A stretch of DNA of 64,000 nucleotides from Modicisalibacter muralis (GTDB lineage Bacteria; Pseudomonadota; Gammaproteobacteria; Pseudomonadales; Halomonadaceae), in assembly GCF_900102945.1 (NCBI RefSeq), contig NZ_FNGI01000002.1, forward strand, positions 215,383 to 279,382, in the 5' to 3' direction. How positions within the stretch are numbered: the stretch's first letter is position 1; every line of letters begins with the position of its first letter. The position numbers were made by a program, and so were the translations under genes. Under the pieces are notes generated by a model. That model did not search any database and had not been told where the DNA came from. It saw only the letters and a program-made list of their open reading frames with translations. Positions 16,509 through 25,981 of the stretch are shown piece by piece.

Positions 16509-17230
16509 TGTTGACACCACTGCCCCCCTGTTGCGGCGCGCTCGATGAGCATTGGCCATGGCCCGAGCCGCTACCCGGCGCGCAATGGATAGCGCTGCGC
16601 TTCGACCGGGCTCGGTTCTCGTCCGATGATTTCCTGAAGTGCGAGATCGCATCACCCGATACCATCAGGTGTGCCGCGCCCAAGCGCCAGATGGAATTTC
16701 TGGCCGGTCGCCTGTGTGCGCGAGAGGCGCTGCATCGCCTGACCGGGATTGCCCACGTGCCGGCGATCGCGCAAAGCAAGGCGCCGGCCTGGCCCGCCGA
16801 CCTGGTCGGGTCGATCACTCATAGTGGCGACCTGGCCGCAGCATTGGTCGCGCCCGCACAGAGTTATCGCGGCCTCGGGCTGGACGCCGAAGCCATGCTC
16901 ACCACCCAGCGCGGCGAACGACTGGCCGGGCAGATTCTCACCCCCAGCGAACGCGACTGGTTGGCCACGCTGCCGATCGATCGACGGGGTCATTTCGTGA
17001 CGCTGGCTTTCTCCCTGAAAGAGAGCCTGTTCAAGGCGCTGTTCCCGCTCGTCAACGTGCGTTTCTACTTTCAGGACGCGGAACTGATTGCCTGGAATAG
17101 CGAAACGCAGCAGGCAACACTGCAACTGCTCAAGTCCCTCTCCTCCGACTGGCCCGCAGCCAGCCGGCTACATGGCCAATACACGTTGCGGGATGGTTAT
17201 TTGATCAGCCTGATCGCGATTCCCGCCTAA
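16508..17230 (+). CDS. 4'-Phosphopantetheinyl transferase, EntD-like
   Basis: This enzyme transfers the phosphopantetheine arm of CoA to carrier domains, typically of siderophore peptide synthetases. The 240-residue protein has the EntD motifs: GSITHSG (101-107), the Mg-binding LGLDAE (D126, E128) and FSLKESLFKAL (K171, E172). Its start overlaps the stop of the YceI-like gene. No peptide synthetase or polyketide gene lies in the window, so its carrier partner is elsewhere. Its closeness to siderophore receptors suggests, but does not prove, a siderophore role. Confidence 0.9.
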   Translation: MLTPLPPCCGALDEHWPWPEPLPGAQWIALRFDRARFSSDDFLKCEIASPDTIRCAAPKRQMEFLAGRLCAREALHRLTGIAHVPAIAQSKAPAWPADLVGSITHSGDLAAALVAPAQSYRGLGLDAEAMLTTQRGERLAGQILTPSERDWLATLPIDRRGHFVTLAFSLKESLFKALFPLVNVRFYFQDAELIAWNSETQQATLQLLKSLSSDWPAASRLHGQYTLRDGYLISLIAIPA

Positions 17231-17300
17231 ACGACCCCGAGACTCACCGAAGTTCCCCTTGCTTGCCCTGCATGAGGCAGGGCGATAAACTCTCGCCGCG

Positions 17301-17319
17301 AATACAAATACTTCTCATT
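17301..17319 (+). promoter_or_regulatory. Fur-box-like site before the first FhuA-type receptor
   Basis: AATACAAATACTTCTCATT matches 10 of 19 positions of the classic Fur consensus GATAATGATAATCATTATC. It ends 21 bases before the receptor ATG, overlapping the expected promoter or leader. Confidence 0.4.
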
Positions 17320-17339
17320 AAAATAAGGGAACGATTCAC

Positions 17340-19463
17340 ATGCAGCCCACGAGCCGTCATCCTGTCGGCATAGCGGTATTGGCCGGCCTTTCCTTCACCG
17401 GGGCCATGTCGCCCGCCTGGGGGCAATCATCGGAGCCACAACAAGGCGATGCCGTCACCCTGGCGCCGCTGACTGTCACCGGCCAGGCCGCGACCAAGAC
17501 CGAAACATCATTCCTGGAGACACCACAATCGGTCTCCAACGTCGATCGCGAAGAGATGGACGAGCGCGGCGTTCGTACCGTGCGCGAGGCGGTTCAATAC
17601 ACGCCCGGTGTCTACACCAACCAGATCGGCGCCTCGAACCGCTACGACTACCTGGTGATGCGCGGCTTCTCGGACGGGAGCTTGAGCAATACCTATCTCG
17701 ATGGCCTCAAGGTAATGGGCGATTCCAACAGCTACAGTTCGATGGTAATCGACCCGTGGTTCCTGGATAACATCGAGATTGTCAAGGGTCCCGCATCGGT
17801 ACTTTATGGGCGATCTTCTCCCGGTGGCCTGGTCGCTTTAACCAGCAAGAAGCCGCTCTTCGAGGACTATCACCAGCTACGCTTCAGCGTCGGCAATAAT
17901 AACCAGCGCAGCGCAGCATTCGATTTTTCCGGTCCGCTCGACGAGGAACGCCGCGTCGCCTATCGCCTGATGGGGATCGGCAGCAAGAGCGACACCCAGT
18001 TTGGCCCGGTCGAAGAGGAGCGTTACGCCATCGCTCCCTCGCTCACCATGGACCTAACGGATGCCACCAGCCTGACGCTATATGCCTATTTGCAAAAGGA
18101 CCCAGAAGGCGGCTATCACTCCGGTGTGCCCTATGAAGGCTCGGTGGAGAGTCATAATGGTCACAAGATTGATAATGGCTTCTTCGACGGCGAAGACGAC
18201 TACGACAAGTTCGAGCGCTATCAGCGCATGTTCGGCTACAACATCGAGCATCGCTTCGGCGACAATGTTACTGCGCGCCAGAAGCTGCGCTACCTCAATG
18301 CTGATGTTCACATGGATCAGGTGGCGCAGTTAGGCTGGGACGGCGGCACCAATGAGCTTTCCCGCGCTTACTACGGCGCCAAAGAATCGCTACAGGCGTG
18401 GACACTGGATAACCAGGTGGAAGCTAAACTCAATGGCGGCTTCATCGATCACACCTTGCTGGTAGGGATCGATTACCAGAAGCGCAAGAACGATGTGGTC
18501 TACTCCACAGCTAGTTTCCCCAATATAAATCCCTTCGACCCCAGCTACGGCGGCGGCCCAACTAGCGATATTTCCGTTTATGCGGACGAACGTCACGAGT
18601 TGGAGCAGACCGGCATCTATCTTCAGGATCAAATGGCGATCGACCGCTGGCGGTTGACGCTGGGCGGTCGCTACGACTGGGTGGATATCACCAATACCAG
18701 CCGTCTCACCAATAACGATAGCAAGCTCGTCGACACCCAGTTCAGCGGTCGCGCCGGACTGCTCTATCTGTTCGACAACGGCCTCGCGCCCTACTTGAGC
18801 TACAACACCGCCTTTACACCGACCAGCTTCACCGATGCTAATGATGATCTGCTTGAACCGATGGAAGGCGAGCAATGGGAAACCGGTCTCAAGTATCAGC
18901 CATCGGGGACACGAGATCGCTACAGCCTATCGCTCTTCCGCATCAACCAGGAAAACGTCGCCACCAAGGAACAACCGACCGCCCCCTATCGCTCCGTGGG
19001 CGAGATCCAATCCCAAGGGGTCGAGCTGGAAGCCCGAACCTACCTGACCGACAATTTCCGCCTACAAGTCGGCTATGCCTATACCGACATTACCTACGAG
19101 AAGAGTGACGTGCCCGGCGAACAGGGCAATTACGCCATCTACGCACCCCGCCATCAAGCCAGCCTGTGGGGCCACTATACTTTCGTCCGCGGGCCACTGG
19201 ATGGCCTGGATGCCGGTCTCGGCGTACGTTACTACGCCGATATCTATGCCGATCGCGCCAATACCGAAACGGTGCCGGACTACACCCTGGTCGATGCCAC
19301 CGTGGGTTACGACCTCGCCAAGCTCGGCCTTCAAGGGGTCAGCGCCCGACTCAATGTCAGCAACCTGCTCGACAAGGAATACGTCGCCTCATGTAACTCT
19401 CTCACCTACTGCTACTTCGGCGCCGAGCGCAGCGTCGTCGGCACGCTGAGCTACTCGTTCTAA
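17340..19463 (+). CDS. TonB-dependent hydroxamate siderophore receptor, FhuA-like (first copy)
   Basis: This is an outer-membrane gated receptor of 707 residues. The signal peptide ends near SPAWGQS. A plug domain follows (ETPQSVSNVDREEM...GVYTNQ...YLVMRGFSD...PASVLYGRSSPGGL), then a 22-strand barrel ending in the aromatic F of GTLSYSF. The C-terminal pair EYVASCNSLTYC is the conserved Cys pair of FhuA/ferrichrome-type receptors. AAGGGA precedes the ATG, and a Fur-box-like site lies just upstream. The ligand is probably a hydroxamate siderophore; ferrichrome is only one candidate. It is the first gene of the iron-uptake region. Confidence 0.88.
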   Translation: MQPTSRHPVGIAVLAGLSFTGAMSPAWGQSSEPQQGDAVTLAPLTVTGQAATKTETSFLETPQSVSNVDREEMDERGVRTVREAVQYTPGVYTNQIGASNRYDYLVMRGFSDGSLSNTYLDGLKVMGDSNSYSSMVIDPWFLDNIEIVKGPASVLYGRSSPGGLVALTSKKPLFEDYHQLRFSVGNNNQRSAAFDFSGPLDEERRVAYRLMGIGSKSDTQFGPVEEERYAIAPSLTMDLTDATSLTLYAYLQKDPEGGYHSGVPYEGSVESHNGHKIDNGFFDGEDDYDKFERYQRMFGYNIEHRFGDNVTARQKLRYLNADVHMDQVAQLGWDGGTNELSRAYYGAKESLQAWTLDNQVEAKLNGGFIDHTLLVGIDYQKRKNDVVYSTASFPNINPFDPSYGGGPTSDISVYADERHELEQTGIYLQDQMAIDRWRLTLGGRYDWVDITNTSRLTNNDSKLVDTQFSGRAGLLYLFDNGLAPYLSYNTAFTPTSFTDANDDLLEPMEGEQWETGLKYQPSGTRDRYSLSLFRINQENVATKEQPTAPYRSVGEIQSQGVELEARTYLTDNFRLQVGYAYTDITYEKSDVPGEQGNYAIYAPRHQASLWGHYTFVRGPLDGLDAGLGVRYYADIYADRANTETVPDYTLVDATVGYDLAKLGLQGVSARLNVSNLLDKEYVASCNSLTYCYFGAERSVVGTLSYSF

Positions 19464-19488
19464 CCAGCTTTTAGCATCCTCCCGGATC

Positions 19489-19508
19489 GGCATGCACTAA
19501 CGCATGCC
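19489..19508 (+). terminator. Hairpin after the first FhuA-type receptor
   Basis: GGCATGC pairs with GCATGCC around a 6-base loop. There is no clear T-run, so termination strength is uncertain. Confidence 0.4.
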
Positions 19509-19578
19509 GGTCACCCCGAGTCATCGCATCCACCTAGCTTCTGTTCTCGATCCCGGCTATTTGCGATACGCAAAATAT

Positions 19579-19597
19579 GCTAATGCGAATCAATGCT
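19579..19597 (+). promoter_or_regulatory. Fur-box-like site before the IutA-like receptor
   Basis: GCTAATGCGAATCAATGCT matches 12 of 19 positions of the Fur consensus. It lies 82 bases before the ATG at 19679, a position suited to iron repression. Confidence 0.55.
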
Positions 19598-19678
19598 ATT
19601 GAGGTTTTTCCCCAAGCGAGTATCCTGCCTGCGTTTTCTCCCAAAAAAATACACGCCTCATCATCAAGGGAACACCGC

Positions 19679-21775
19679 ATGAAAAAGACGCTATCCTTCG
19701 GCCTCGCCGTGGTCGCCGGCACCACGGCGCTGGGCTCGCAGGCTCAGGAGGTCCAGGACACCATGGTGGTGGTCGGCTCGCGCACGCCGACCGAGATCAG
19801 CCAGATCCCCGGTGCCGTCTGGGTAGTCGAGAAAGAAGAGTTGCAGCAGCAGATCAGCACCGGCGCCGATCTCAAGACCGCGCTGGGTAAGCTGGTGCCG
19901 GGTCTCGATTTCGCGCCGCAGGGCCGCACAAACTATGGTCAGAACATGCGCGGCCGCAGCGTGCAGGTACTGATCGATGGCGTGTCGATGAACAGTTCGC
20001 GCGGCATATCGCGCCAGTTCGACTCCATCGATCCCTTCAATATCGAGCGTGTCGAAGTGATCTCCGGCGCCAGCAGCCTGTACGGCGGCGGCGCCACCGG
20101 CGGCATCATCAATATCATCACCCGCAAGGGCGAGCCCGGCGGCCTGAAACTACGCACCGAAACGGGCATCACCACCGGCTTCAACGACAGCAGCGATCTC
20201 GACTATCGCCTCGCGCAATCGGCCAGCGGCGGCAACGAGCGCGTGCAGGGTTACATCGGCGTCGCCTATCAGGACAACGGCCGCCACTTCGATGCCAGCG
20301 GCAACGAGATCTTCCCGGATATCGCCCAGACCGACCTACAGGACAATCGCAGCATCGACGTGCTGGGTAATCTGTCTTTCAATATCGATGCCAACCAGAC
20401 CCTGAGCGTCGGTGCCCAACTCTACCGCTCCGGTTACGAGGGCGACCGTGGCGTCTACTTCCCCAACCTGGACGCTACCCCCGCCAACCTGGATGATGCC
20501 GAGATTCGCGATGGTTATAGCTCGGATCGCGACCCGGCCACCGACCGCAAGATGGTCAACCTGCAATACCATCATGCCGACCTGCTGGGCCAGAATTTCT
20601 ACCTGCAGGCCTTCCACCGCGAGGAGGAAGCCAGCTTTCAGGCCTTCCCTTACTCGGTCGACGACGGTTACGAATTCCGCGCCTCCAAGCAGAACACTGA
20701 TTTGAGCGGCATCAAGGGACTGTTCGATGCGCAACTAAGCGACAACATCGGCCTGACCTATGGGCTGGACCTGACCCGCGAGCAGTTCGATGCCGATCAA
20801 ATGTTCTTCGATCAGGCCATCGCGGATGCAAGCGGCGGCCTGGTACAGGAAGAGGCCAGCATCGGGCCGCGCTACCCCGGCTATGAAGTCGATACGATCG
20901 CTGCCTTCACCCAGGCCGACTGGCAGGTGAACGAGGGGCTCAAACTCTCCGCAGGCGTGCGCCAGCAACGCATGGATGTCGAAGTTGACGACTTCAAGGG
21001 CATCCCCGGCGGCGAAAACGACTACGACGCTACCCTGTTCAATGCCAGCGCGCTCTACGATTACGGCAACGGCCATCAGAACTGGCTGCGCTATAGCCAG
21101 GGTTTCGAACTACCCGATCCCGCCAAGTACTATGGCAAGAGCGCGAACATCAGCGTCGCCGAGAACCCGTTGAGCGCTATCGAGACCGACCAGGTCGAGC
21201 TCGGCTGGCGTTACCGTGGTGGCGACTGGATGACCCAGGCGGCGATCTACTACGCCTGGTCCGACAAGGCAGTGGAGAACGCCGAGGACCTGAGTGTCAC
21301 CGTGGTCGACGAGAAGAAGCGCGACTATGGCTTCGAGGGCGCCGTGACGCGCTACTTCGACCATGGTTTCGAGGCCGGCGGCACCCTGCATCTAGTGCGC
21401 TCCGAGCAGAAGAACGACGATGGTGAGTGGGAGAAGCGCGACGCCCGCTACGCCTCGGTCTCATCAGCCACCGCTTTCGTCGGCTGGTCGGACCTGACCC
21501 GCTCGGCACGGCTACAGGCCAACCACGCCCTCGACCTGGAGGATGCCGAAGGCCGCGAGATCGATGGCTACACCACTTTGGATATGCTGCTCAGCCAGCA
21601 GACCGATATTGGCAAGTTCAGCTTCGGCGTGCAAAACCTGCTCGACGAGCAGTACTCCACCGTCTGGGGTCAGCGCGCCGCCATGTTCTACTCGCCTTTC
21701 TATGGTCCCGAATACCTCTACGACTATCAAGGCCGTGGCCGCACCTACAGCCTGACCTGGTCGCATCAGTACTGA
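19679..21775 (+). CDS. iutA: TonB-dependent receptor, IutA-like (ferric aerobactin type)
   Basis: This outer-membrane receptor is 698 residues long from ATG 19679 (AAGGGA before it; the longer in-frame extension crosses the Fur-like site and has no signal peptide). The start MKKTLSFGLAVVAGTTALGSQA is a signal peptide (shown to position). IutA signatures run throughout: VWVVEKEELQQQI, GRTNYGQNMRGRSVQVLIDG, ERVEVISGASSLYGGG, QMFFDQA, ELPDPAKYYG and TVWGQRAAMFYSPFYGPEYL. The match to enterobacterial IutA motifs is strong, so aerobactin or a related citrate-hydroxamate is the likely ligand. No iucABCD synthesis genes are nearby. Confidence 0.87.
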   Translation: MKKTLSFGLAVVAGTTALGSQAQEVQDTMVVVGSRTPTEISQIPGAVWVVEKEELQQQISTGADLKTALGKLVPGLDFAPQGRTNYGQNMRGRSVQVLIDGVSMNSSRGISRQFDSIDPFNIERVEVISGASSLYGGGATGGIINIITRKGEPGGLKLRTETGITTGFNDSSDLDYRLAQSASGGNERVQGYIGVAYQDNGRHFDASGNEIFPDIAQTDLQDNRSIDVLGNLSFNIDANQTLSVGAQLYRSGYEGDRGVYFPNLDATPANLDDAEIRDGYSSDRDPATDRKMVNLQYHHADLLGQNFYLQAFHREEEASFQAFPYSVDDGYEFRASKQNTDLSGIKGLFDAQLSDNIGLTYGLDLTREQFDADQMFFDQAIADASGGLVQEEASIGPRYPGYEVDTIAAFTQADWQVNEGLKLSAGVRQQRMDVEVDDFKGIPGGENDYDATLFNASALYDYGNGHQNWLRYSQGFELPDPAKYYGKSANISVAENPLSAIETDQVELGWRYRGGDWMTQAAIYYAWSDKAVENAEDLSVTVVDEKKRDYGFEGAVTRYFDHGFEAGGTLHLVRSEQKNDDGEWEKRDARYASVSSATAFVGWSDLTRSARLQANHALDLEDAEGREIDGYTTLDMLLSQQTDIGKFSFGVQNLLDEQYSTVWGQRAAMFYSPFYGPEYLYDYQGRGRTYSLTWSHQY

Positions 21776-21825
21776 TTCATCGCCAGCCGTTCATCGTCAA
21801 TGTTCGCCTCGCTTTCGCCCACCCC

Positions 21826-21852
21826 TCGCGGTGGGCGTTTTCCGTTGGGCTT
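21826..21852 (+). terminator. Rho-independent terminator after the IutA-like gene
   Basis: A perfect CGCCCACC/GGTGGGCG stem with a 6-base loop, followed by TTTT. Confidence 0.85.
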
Positions 21853-21914
21853 CCACCCGGCTCTGGCGCTTGCCTAACCTGCGCGGCGAGGGTCGACGCG
21901 GCGAATCTCACTTT

Positions 21915-21933
21915 GATAATTGTTCTTATTTGG
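21915..21933 (+). promoter_or_regulatory. Fur-box-like site before the fhuCDB operon
   Basis: GATAATTGTTCTTATTTGG matches 11 of 19 positions of the Fur consensus, 48 bases before the fhuC ATG. Confidence 0.5.
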
Positions 21934-21980
21934 ATTACGATTGCGGCCTGTGATTTTCCTTCCCTCGCGGGGTCGCCAGC

Positions 21981-22748
21981 ATGTTCGAGGTCAATGCCGC
22001 CAGCTTTCAGGTCAGCGGTAAGTGTCTGTTGCAGCCAACCGAATTGACCTTTGTCGAGGGTCAGGTCTACGGGCTGATCGGCCATAACGGCTCTGGCAAG
22101 TCGACCCTGCTCAAGCTGCTCGCCCAGCAGCAACCGGCCAGCCAGGGCGCCATTCACCTCGATGGTCGCCCGCTATCCGCCTGGGGTACCCGCGAATTCG
22201 CTCGCCAGGTGGCCTATTTGCCGCAGCACCTGCCCAGCGCCGAGAATCTCACCGGGCGCGAACTGGTCGGTTTCGGCCGCTACCCCTGGCACGGCCTGCT
22301 GGGACGCTTGACCCGCGAGGATCATGCGCAGATCGAGCGCGCCATCGCCCTGACCCATACCGAGGCATTCGCCGACCGCCTGGTCGACACGCTCTCGGGC
22401 GGCGAGCGCCAGCGCGTCTGGCTGGCCATGCTGCTGGCCCAGGGCAGCCGCTACCTGCTGCTCGACGAACCACTGGCGGCATTGGATATCGCCCATCAGG
22501 TCGAGGTGCTGGCGCTGGTGCGCAAGCTGTGCCATGAACTCGGGCTGGGGGTAATCATCGTGCTGCACGACGTCAACATGGCGGCACGCTATTGCGACCG
22601 GTTGATCGCCCTGCACAGCGGCCGGCTGCTGGCCGAGGGCTCGCCGGGCGAGATGATGTGCGATGCCACGCTGGAAGCCATCTATGGCATTCCCATGCGC
22701 GTGATGTCGCACCCCGGCGGCGAGCACTCCATCGCCGTCATTCATTGA
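21981..22748 (+). CDS. fhuC: Hydroxamate siderophore ABC transporter ATPase, FhuC-like
   Basis: This cytoplasmic ATPase drives import of ferric hydroxamates from the periplasm. The 255-residue protein has Walker A GHNGSGKST (34-42), signature LSGGERQRV (138-146) and Walker B LLLDEP (159-164). It is followed by genes for the binding protein and a fused permease, giving an fhuC-fhuD-fhuB order and probably one transcript. The regulatory site upstream is Fur-like. Similar ATPases serve vitamin B12 and enterobactin systems, but the neighbouring fused permease points to Fhu. Confidence 0.92.
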   Translation: MFEVNAASFQVSGKCLLQPTELTFVEGQVYGLIGHNGSGKSTLLKLLAQQQPASQGAIHLDGRPLSAWGTREFARQVAYLPQHLPSAENLTGRELVGFGRYPWHGLLGRLTREDHAQIERAIALTHTEAFADRLVDTLSGGERQRVWLAMLLAQGSRYLLLDEPLAALDIAHQVEVLALVRKLCHELGLGVIIVLHDVNMAARYCDRLIALHSGRLLAEGSPGEMMCDATLEAIYGIPMRVMSHPGGEHSIAVIH

Positions 22749-22788
22749 AGGCCCCTCGCTTGCCCTGTTCACTCGCCGCGGAGCCCGC

Positions 22789-23733
22789 GTGACCCACGAT
22801 TGCCCCGATTCATCCTGGCGCACCCTTACCCGACGCCTCCTGATGATGGCGCTTGTCGCCCTGCTTTTGCCCAGCATGACCGTGCGGGCCGCCAACGCGG
22901 AACCGACCGAGACATCCAAAATCGTCACCCTCGACTGGACGCTGGCCGAGACGCTGCTGGCGCTGGGCGTCACGCCGCTGGGTGTTGCGCAAATCGACGC
23001 CTACCATAGTTGGGCCGGCAATCGAATGCCCGATGCGGTCACCGATATCGGCCTGCGCGCTCAGCCCAACCTGGAACTGCTGGCGAGCCTTGACCCTGAA
23101 CGCATCCTGATCTCGCCGATGTTCGCCTCGCTCGAACCGCGCCTGTCGCATATCGCCCCGGTCAAGACGCTGGGCATCTATCTGGCCGAGGGCGATACCT
23201 GGTCGAACATGCTCGCCGTCACCCGCGAGATGGCCCGCCTGGTCGACCGTCCCAAGGCGGCGCGGCAACTGATCGACGCCACCGAGGAACACCTGGCGCG
23301 CCTGCGCCGCAAGCTCCCTGAGGATGTGCCGCCGTTACTGCTCGTCCAGTTCATGGATGCCCGCCATGTGCGGGTTTCCGGCGCGGGCAGTCTGCATCAG
23401 GCGGTATTCGAGCGCCTGGGGCTAGAAAGCGCCTGGACCGGCCCCACCAACGCTTGGGGGTTTTCACTGGTCGGGCTGGAAGAACTGGCCGGCATCGATG
23501 CGCAACTGGTGGTCATCAAACCCATGCCAACGGGAGTCAGGCAACGACTCGAGGCGAGTGGGCTATGGCAAAACCTGACCGCTGTGCGCCGCCACGAGGT
23601 GCTGTACTTGCCGCCGGTGTGGGGATTCGGCGGCCTGCCCTCGGCGCGCCGCTTCGCCGACCTGCTCGTCGAGGAACTGATTCACGACACTGACCAGGCA
23701 TCCGCCTCAGCCGGGGAAAGCGACCATGGTTGA
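22789..23733 (+). CDS. fhuD: Periplasmic ferric-hydroxamate binding protein, FhuD-like
   Basis: This 314-residue binding protein delivers ferric hydroxamates from TonB receptors to FhuB. The GTG start at 22789 is preceded by GGAG. The protein has an N-terminal Tat-like double-arginine region ([15 protein letters not shown]) and then the FhuD/BtuF fold marks: [40 protein letters not shown] and [16 protein letters not shown]. It overlaps fhuB by eight bases. The protein has no lipobox, as expected of gram-negative FhuD. The twin-arginine signal would favour Tat export, as for E. coli FhuD. Confidence 0.9.
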   Translation: MTHDCPDSSWRTLTRRLLMMALVALLLPSMTVRAANAEPTETSKIVTLDWTLAETLLALGVTPLGVAQIDAYHSWAGNRMPDAVTDIGLRAQPNLELLASLDPERILISPMFASLEPRLSHIAPVKTLGIYLAEGDTWSNMLAVTREMARLVDRPKAARQLIDATEEHLARLRRKLPEDVPPLLLVQFMDARHVRVSGAGSLHQAVFERLGLESAWTGPTNAWGFSLVGLEELAGIDAQLVVIKPMPTGVRQRLEASGLWQNLTAVRRHEVLYLPPVWGFGGLPSARRFADLLVEELIHDTDQASASAGESDHG

Positions 23734-25711
23734 GGCTTCTCGCCGCCTGACACCGGGGCGCGCCTGCCTGTTGCTGGCCCTGCTGACCCTGGCGCTGGCT
23801 TGGCTGGCGCTCGATGCCCGGCTCAGCCCGCTAGCCGCCATGGCCGCGCTGTTTGCACCAGCACCCGACGCCATCGCCCAGCTCGTCGCCTATTACAGTT
23901 GGTGGCCGCGCTTGTGCGTGGCGCTGCTGGCCGGTGGCGGTCTGTCGCTGGCCGGGGTTCTCATGCAACAGGTCCTGCGCAACCCGCTGGCCTCGCCCAC
24001 CACGCTAGGGGTGGCCAGCGGCGCCAATCTGGCGCTGCTGGCGGCGACCTTGATGGCCCCGGGGCTACTGACGTTCGGTCGTGAATGGATAGCGATCGCC
24101 GGCGGCGCGCTGGCCATGGGGCTGGTGTTTCTGCTCTCCTGGCGACGCGGACTGGCGCCGATGGTGGTGGTACTGGCCGGGCTGGTGGTCAATCTGTATC
24201 TAGGCGCGCTCGGCGTGACGCTACTGCTGTTTCATCACGAGGAACTCAAGGGCCTGATGATCTGGGGGGCCGGCTCGCTGTCGCAGAACAACTGGGGCGG
24301 CGTGATGTTCCTGTGGCCTCGTCTGCTGCTCGGCGCGCTGCTGGCGTTCGCCATGCTCAAGCCGCTGGCGGTGCTCGAACTCGACGACGCCAACGCACGC
24401 AGCCTGGGCGTCTCGCTCAAGCACCTGCGCCTGGCCAGCCTCGGGCTTGCCGTGTTCATTACCGCCTGTGTGGTCAGCATTGCCGGGCTGATCGGCTTCA
24501 TCGGCCTCGCCGCGCCGGCTATCGTGCGCCTGTTGGGCGCGAGGCGGCTGGGTCCGCGGCTGATATGGGGAACGCTGCTCGGCGCGCTGTTGCTGGCCGC
24601 GACCGATCTGGCCCTGCAGCGCTTTTCCGGCGCCTTGCCGACGCTGATTCCCACCGGCGCCACGACCGCCGCGCTCGGCGCGCCATTGCTGCTGTGGTTG
24701 ATTCCACGCCTCAAACTGGGTGGCGAGCGTCCACACACCGATACCGGCAGCTTGATTCATCGCCATGGTGCGCCCTATCGTCTGGCCGGCCAGCTCGGCG
24801 TGGCCCTGCTGATCGCCGCCGCCGTCGCCTTGTTGATCGGCCAGGGCGCCGATGGCTGGCAGTGGCTGATTGCCTCGGGAGACTGGTCGATTCTCGAATG
24901 GCGCTTGCCGCGCGTGCTGGCCGCCGGTGGCGCGGGAATCATGCTGGCACTGGCCGGCACGCTGATTCAGCGTATCACCGCCAATCCCATGGCCAGCCCC
25001 GAGGTACTTGGCATCAGCGGCGGCACCGCCATCGGGTTGATCGCCGCCATCTACCTGCTGCCGGGCGCCAGCCAGCTCACACTGATCGGCATTGGCACCC
25101 TGTCGGCACTGATCACGTTGGGCATCCTGATCGTACTCAACCAACGCAGCGGCTTCATGCCCGAGCGACTGTTGCTTACCGGCGTGGCGATCACCGCGCT
25201 GTTCGATGCCGTACGCAGCTTCGTGCTCGCTGGCGGCGACCCGCGCGGCCAGCAGATCATCGCCTGGATGTCCGGCTCGACCTACTATGTCGGTCTGACC
25301 ACCGCCATCGTCGTCGCCGGCCTGGCCATTGTGCTGGCCCTGGTGGCTCGGCCTCTCTCGCGCTGGCTGGACCTGCTGCCGTTGGGCGCACCGACCGCCC
25401 GGGCACTGGGAATCAACGTCACCCGTTCGCGCCTGGCGTTGTTGGGCCTGGTCGCGCTGCTCACCGCCTGCGCCACGCTGGTGGTCGGACCGCTGAGCTT
25501 CGTCGGTCTGCTGGCGCCGCACATGGCGCGGCTGGTGGGCTTCTCCCGCGCCCGCGCGCATCTGCTGGGCGCCGCGCTGATCGGCGCGCTGCTGATGATC
25601 CTCGCCGACTGGCTCGGCCGCCAGTTGCTGTTTCCCCAGGAAATACCCGCCGGGCTGGTCGCCTCGCTATTGGGCGGCGCCTACTTCATGTGGGGGCTGC
25701 GACGCCTTTAA
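23726..25711 (+). CDS. fhuB: Ferric-hydroxamate ABC permease, fused two-domain FhuB
   Basis: This inner-membrane permease is 661 residues long, twice the size of ordinary FecCD permeases. The two homologous halves are clear: [26 protein letters not shown] near residues 71-96 (shown to position) and [28 protein letters not shown] near 402-429. Each half carries a [11 protein letters not shown] or [12 protein letters not shown] coupling region. The fused architecture is diagnostic for FhuB. It starts within the end of fhuD and ends at the edge of a ~145-bp inverted-repeat element. It should work with FhuC as the only ATPase. Confidence 0.95.
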   Translation: MVEASRRLTPGRACLLLALLTLALAWLALDARLSPLAAMAALFAPAPDAIAQLVAYYSWWPRLCVALLAGGGLSLAGVLMQQVLRNPLASPTTLGVASGANLALLAATLMAPGLLTFGREWIAIAGGALAMGLVFLLSWRRGLAPMVVVLAGLVVNLYLGALGVTLLLFHHEELKGLMIWGAGSLSQNNWGGVMFLWPRLLLGALLAFAMLKPLAVLELDDANARSLGVSLKHLRLASLGLAVFITACVVSIAGLIGFIGLAAPAIVRLLGARRLGPRLIWGTLLGALLLAATDLALQRFSGALPTLIPTGATTAALGAPLLLWLIPRLKLGGERPHTDTGSLIHRHGAPYRLAGQLGVALLIAAAVALLIGQGADGWQWLIASGDWSILEWRLPRVLAAGGAGIMLALAGTLIQRITANPMASPEVLGISGGTAIGLIAAIYLLPGASQLTLIGIGTLSALITLGILIVLNQRSGFMPERLLLTGVAITALFDAVRSFVLAGGDPRGQQIIAWMSGSTYYVGLTTAIVVAGLAIVLALVARPLSRWLDLLPLGAPTARALGINVTRSRLALLGLVALLTACATLVVGPLSFVGLLAPHMARLVGFSRARAHLLGAALIGALLMILADWLGRQLLFPQEIPAGLVASLLGGAYFMWGLRRL

Positions 25712-25854
25712 AGGGTGTTTACAAATTGCTGCGCTAGGCCATGCTGCGTTGAAATCCACCTCAAAATGCTCATTTACTCGATGTAAACTGCGCTTTTTCG
25801 GCTGATTTCGCCTTGCCTGTCCTTCGCTCGCGACTTTTGTAAACCACCCTTTTA
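25710..25854. repeat. ~145-bp extragenic inverted-repeat element (A)
   Basis: Terminal arms AAAGGGTGTTTACAAA (25710-25725) and TTTGTAAACCACCCTTT (25836-25852) are inverted copies with one inserted C. The interior has further internal pairings. It begins at the last codon of fhuB. It looks like a non-coding MITE/REP-type unit and is similar in size to the element at 38.8 kb, although the two sequences differ. Confidence 0.6.
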
Positions 25855-25910
25855 GCTTGCTCTGAAACACTTGCGGTTGAAATTCCCTTTGCACGCCTGC
25901 ATGTTAAATA

Positions 25911-25940
25911 GGCAACGACGCGGTATATCGCGCCGTTGCC
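25911..25940 (+). promoter_or_regulatory. Leader hairpin before the PRC-barrel gene
   Basis: GGCAACGACGCG (25911-25922) and CGCGCCGTTGCC (25929-25940) form a 12-bp stem with one mismatch and a 6-base loop. There is no T-run. It lies 41 bases before the ATG, so it could be an operator dyad or a structured 5' leader. Confidence 0.5.
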
Positions 25941-25981
25941 TACGGACGTTTAATTGGAATTTGTACAAGGAGCGACAAAAC

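Noticed and set aside
24085..25737. 550-codon frame over fhuB (and a 446-codon antisense one)
   Set aside because: Typical shadow frames of GC-rich membrane-protein genes; the FhuB frame explains the region completely.
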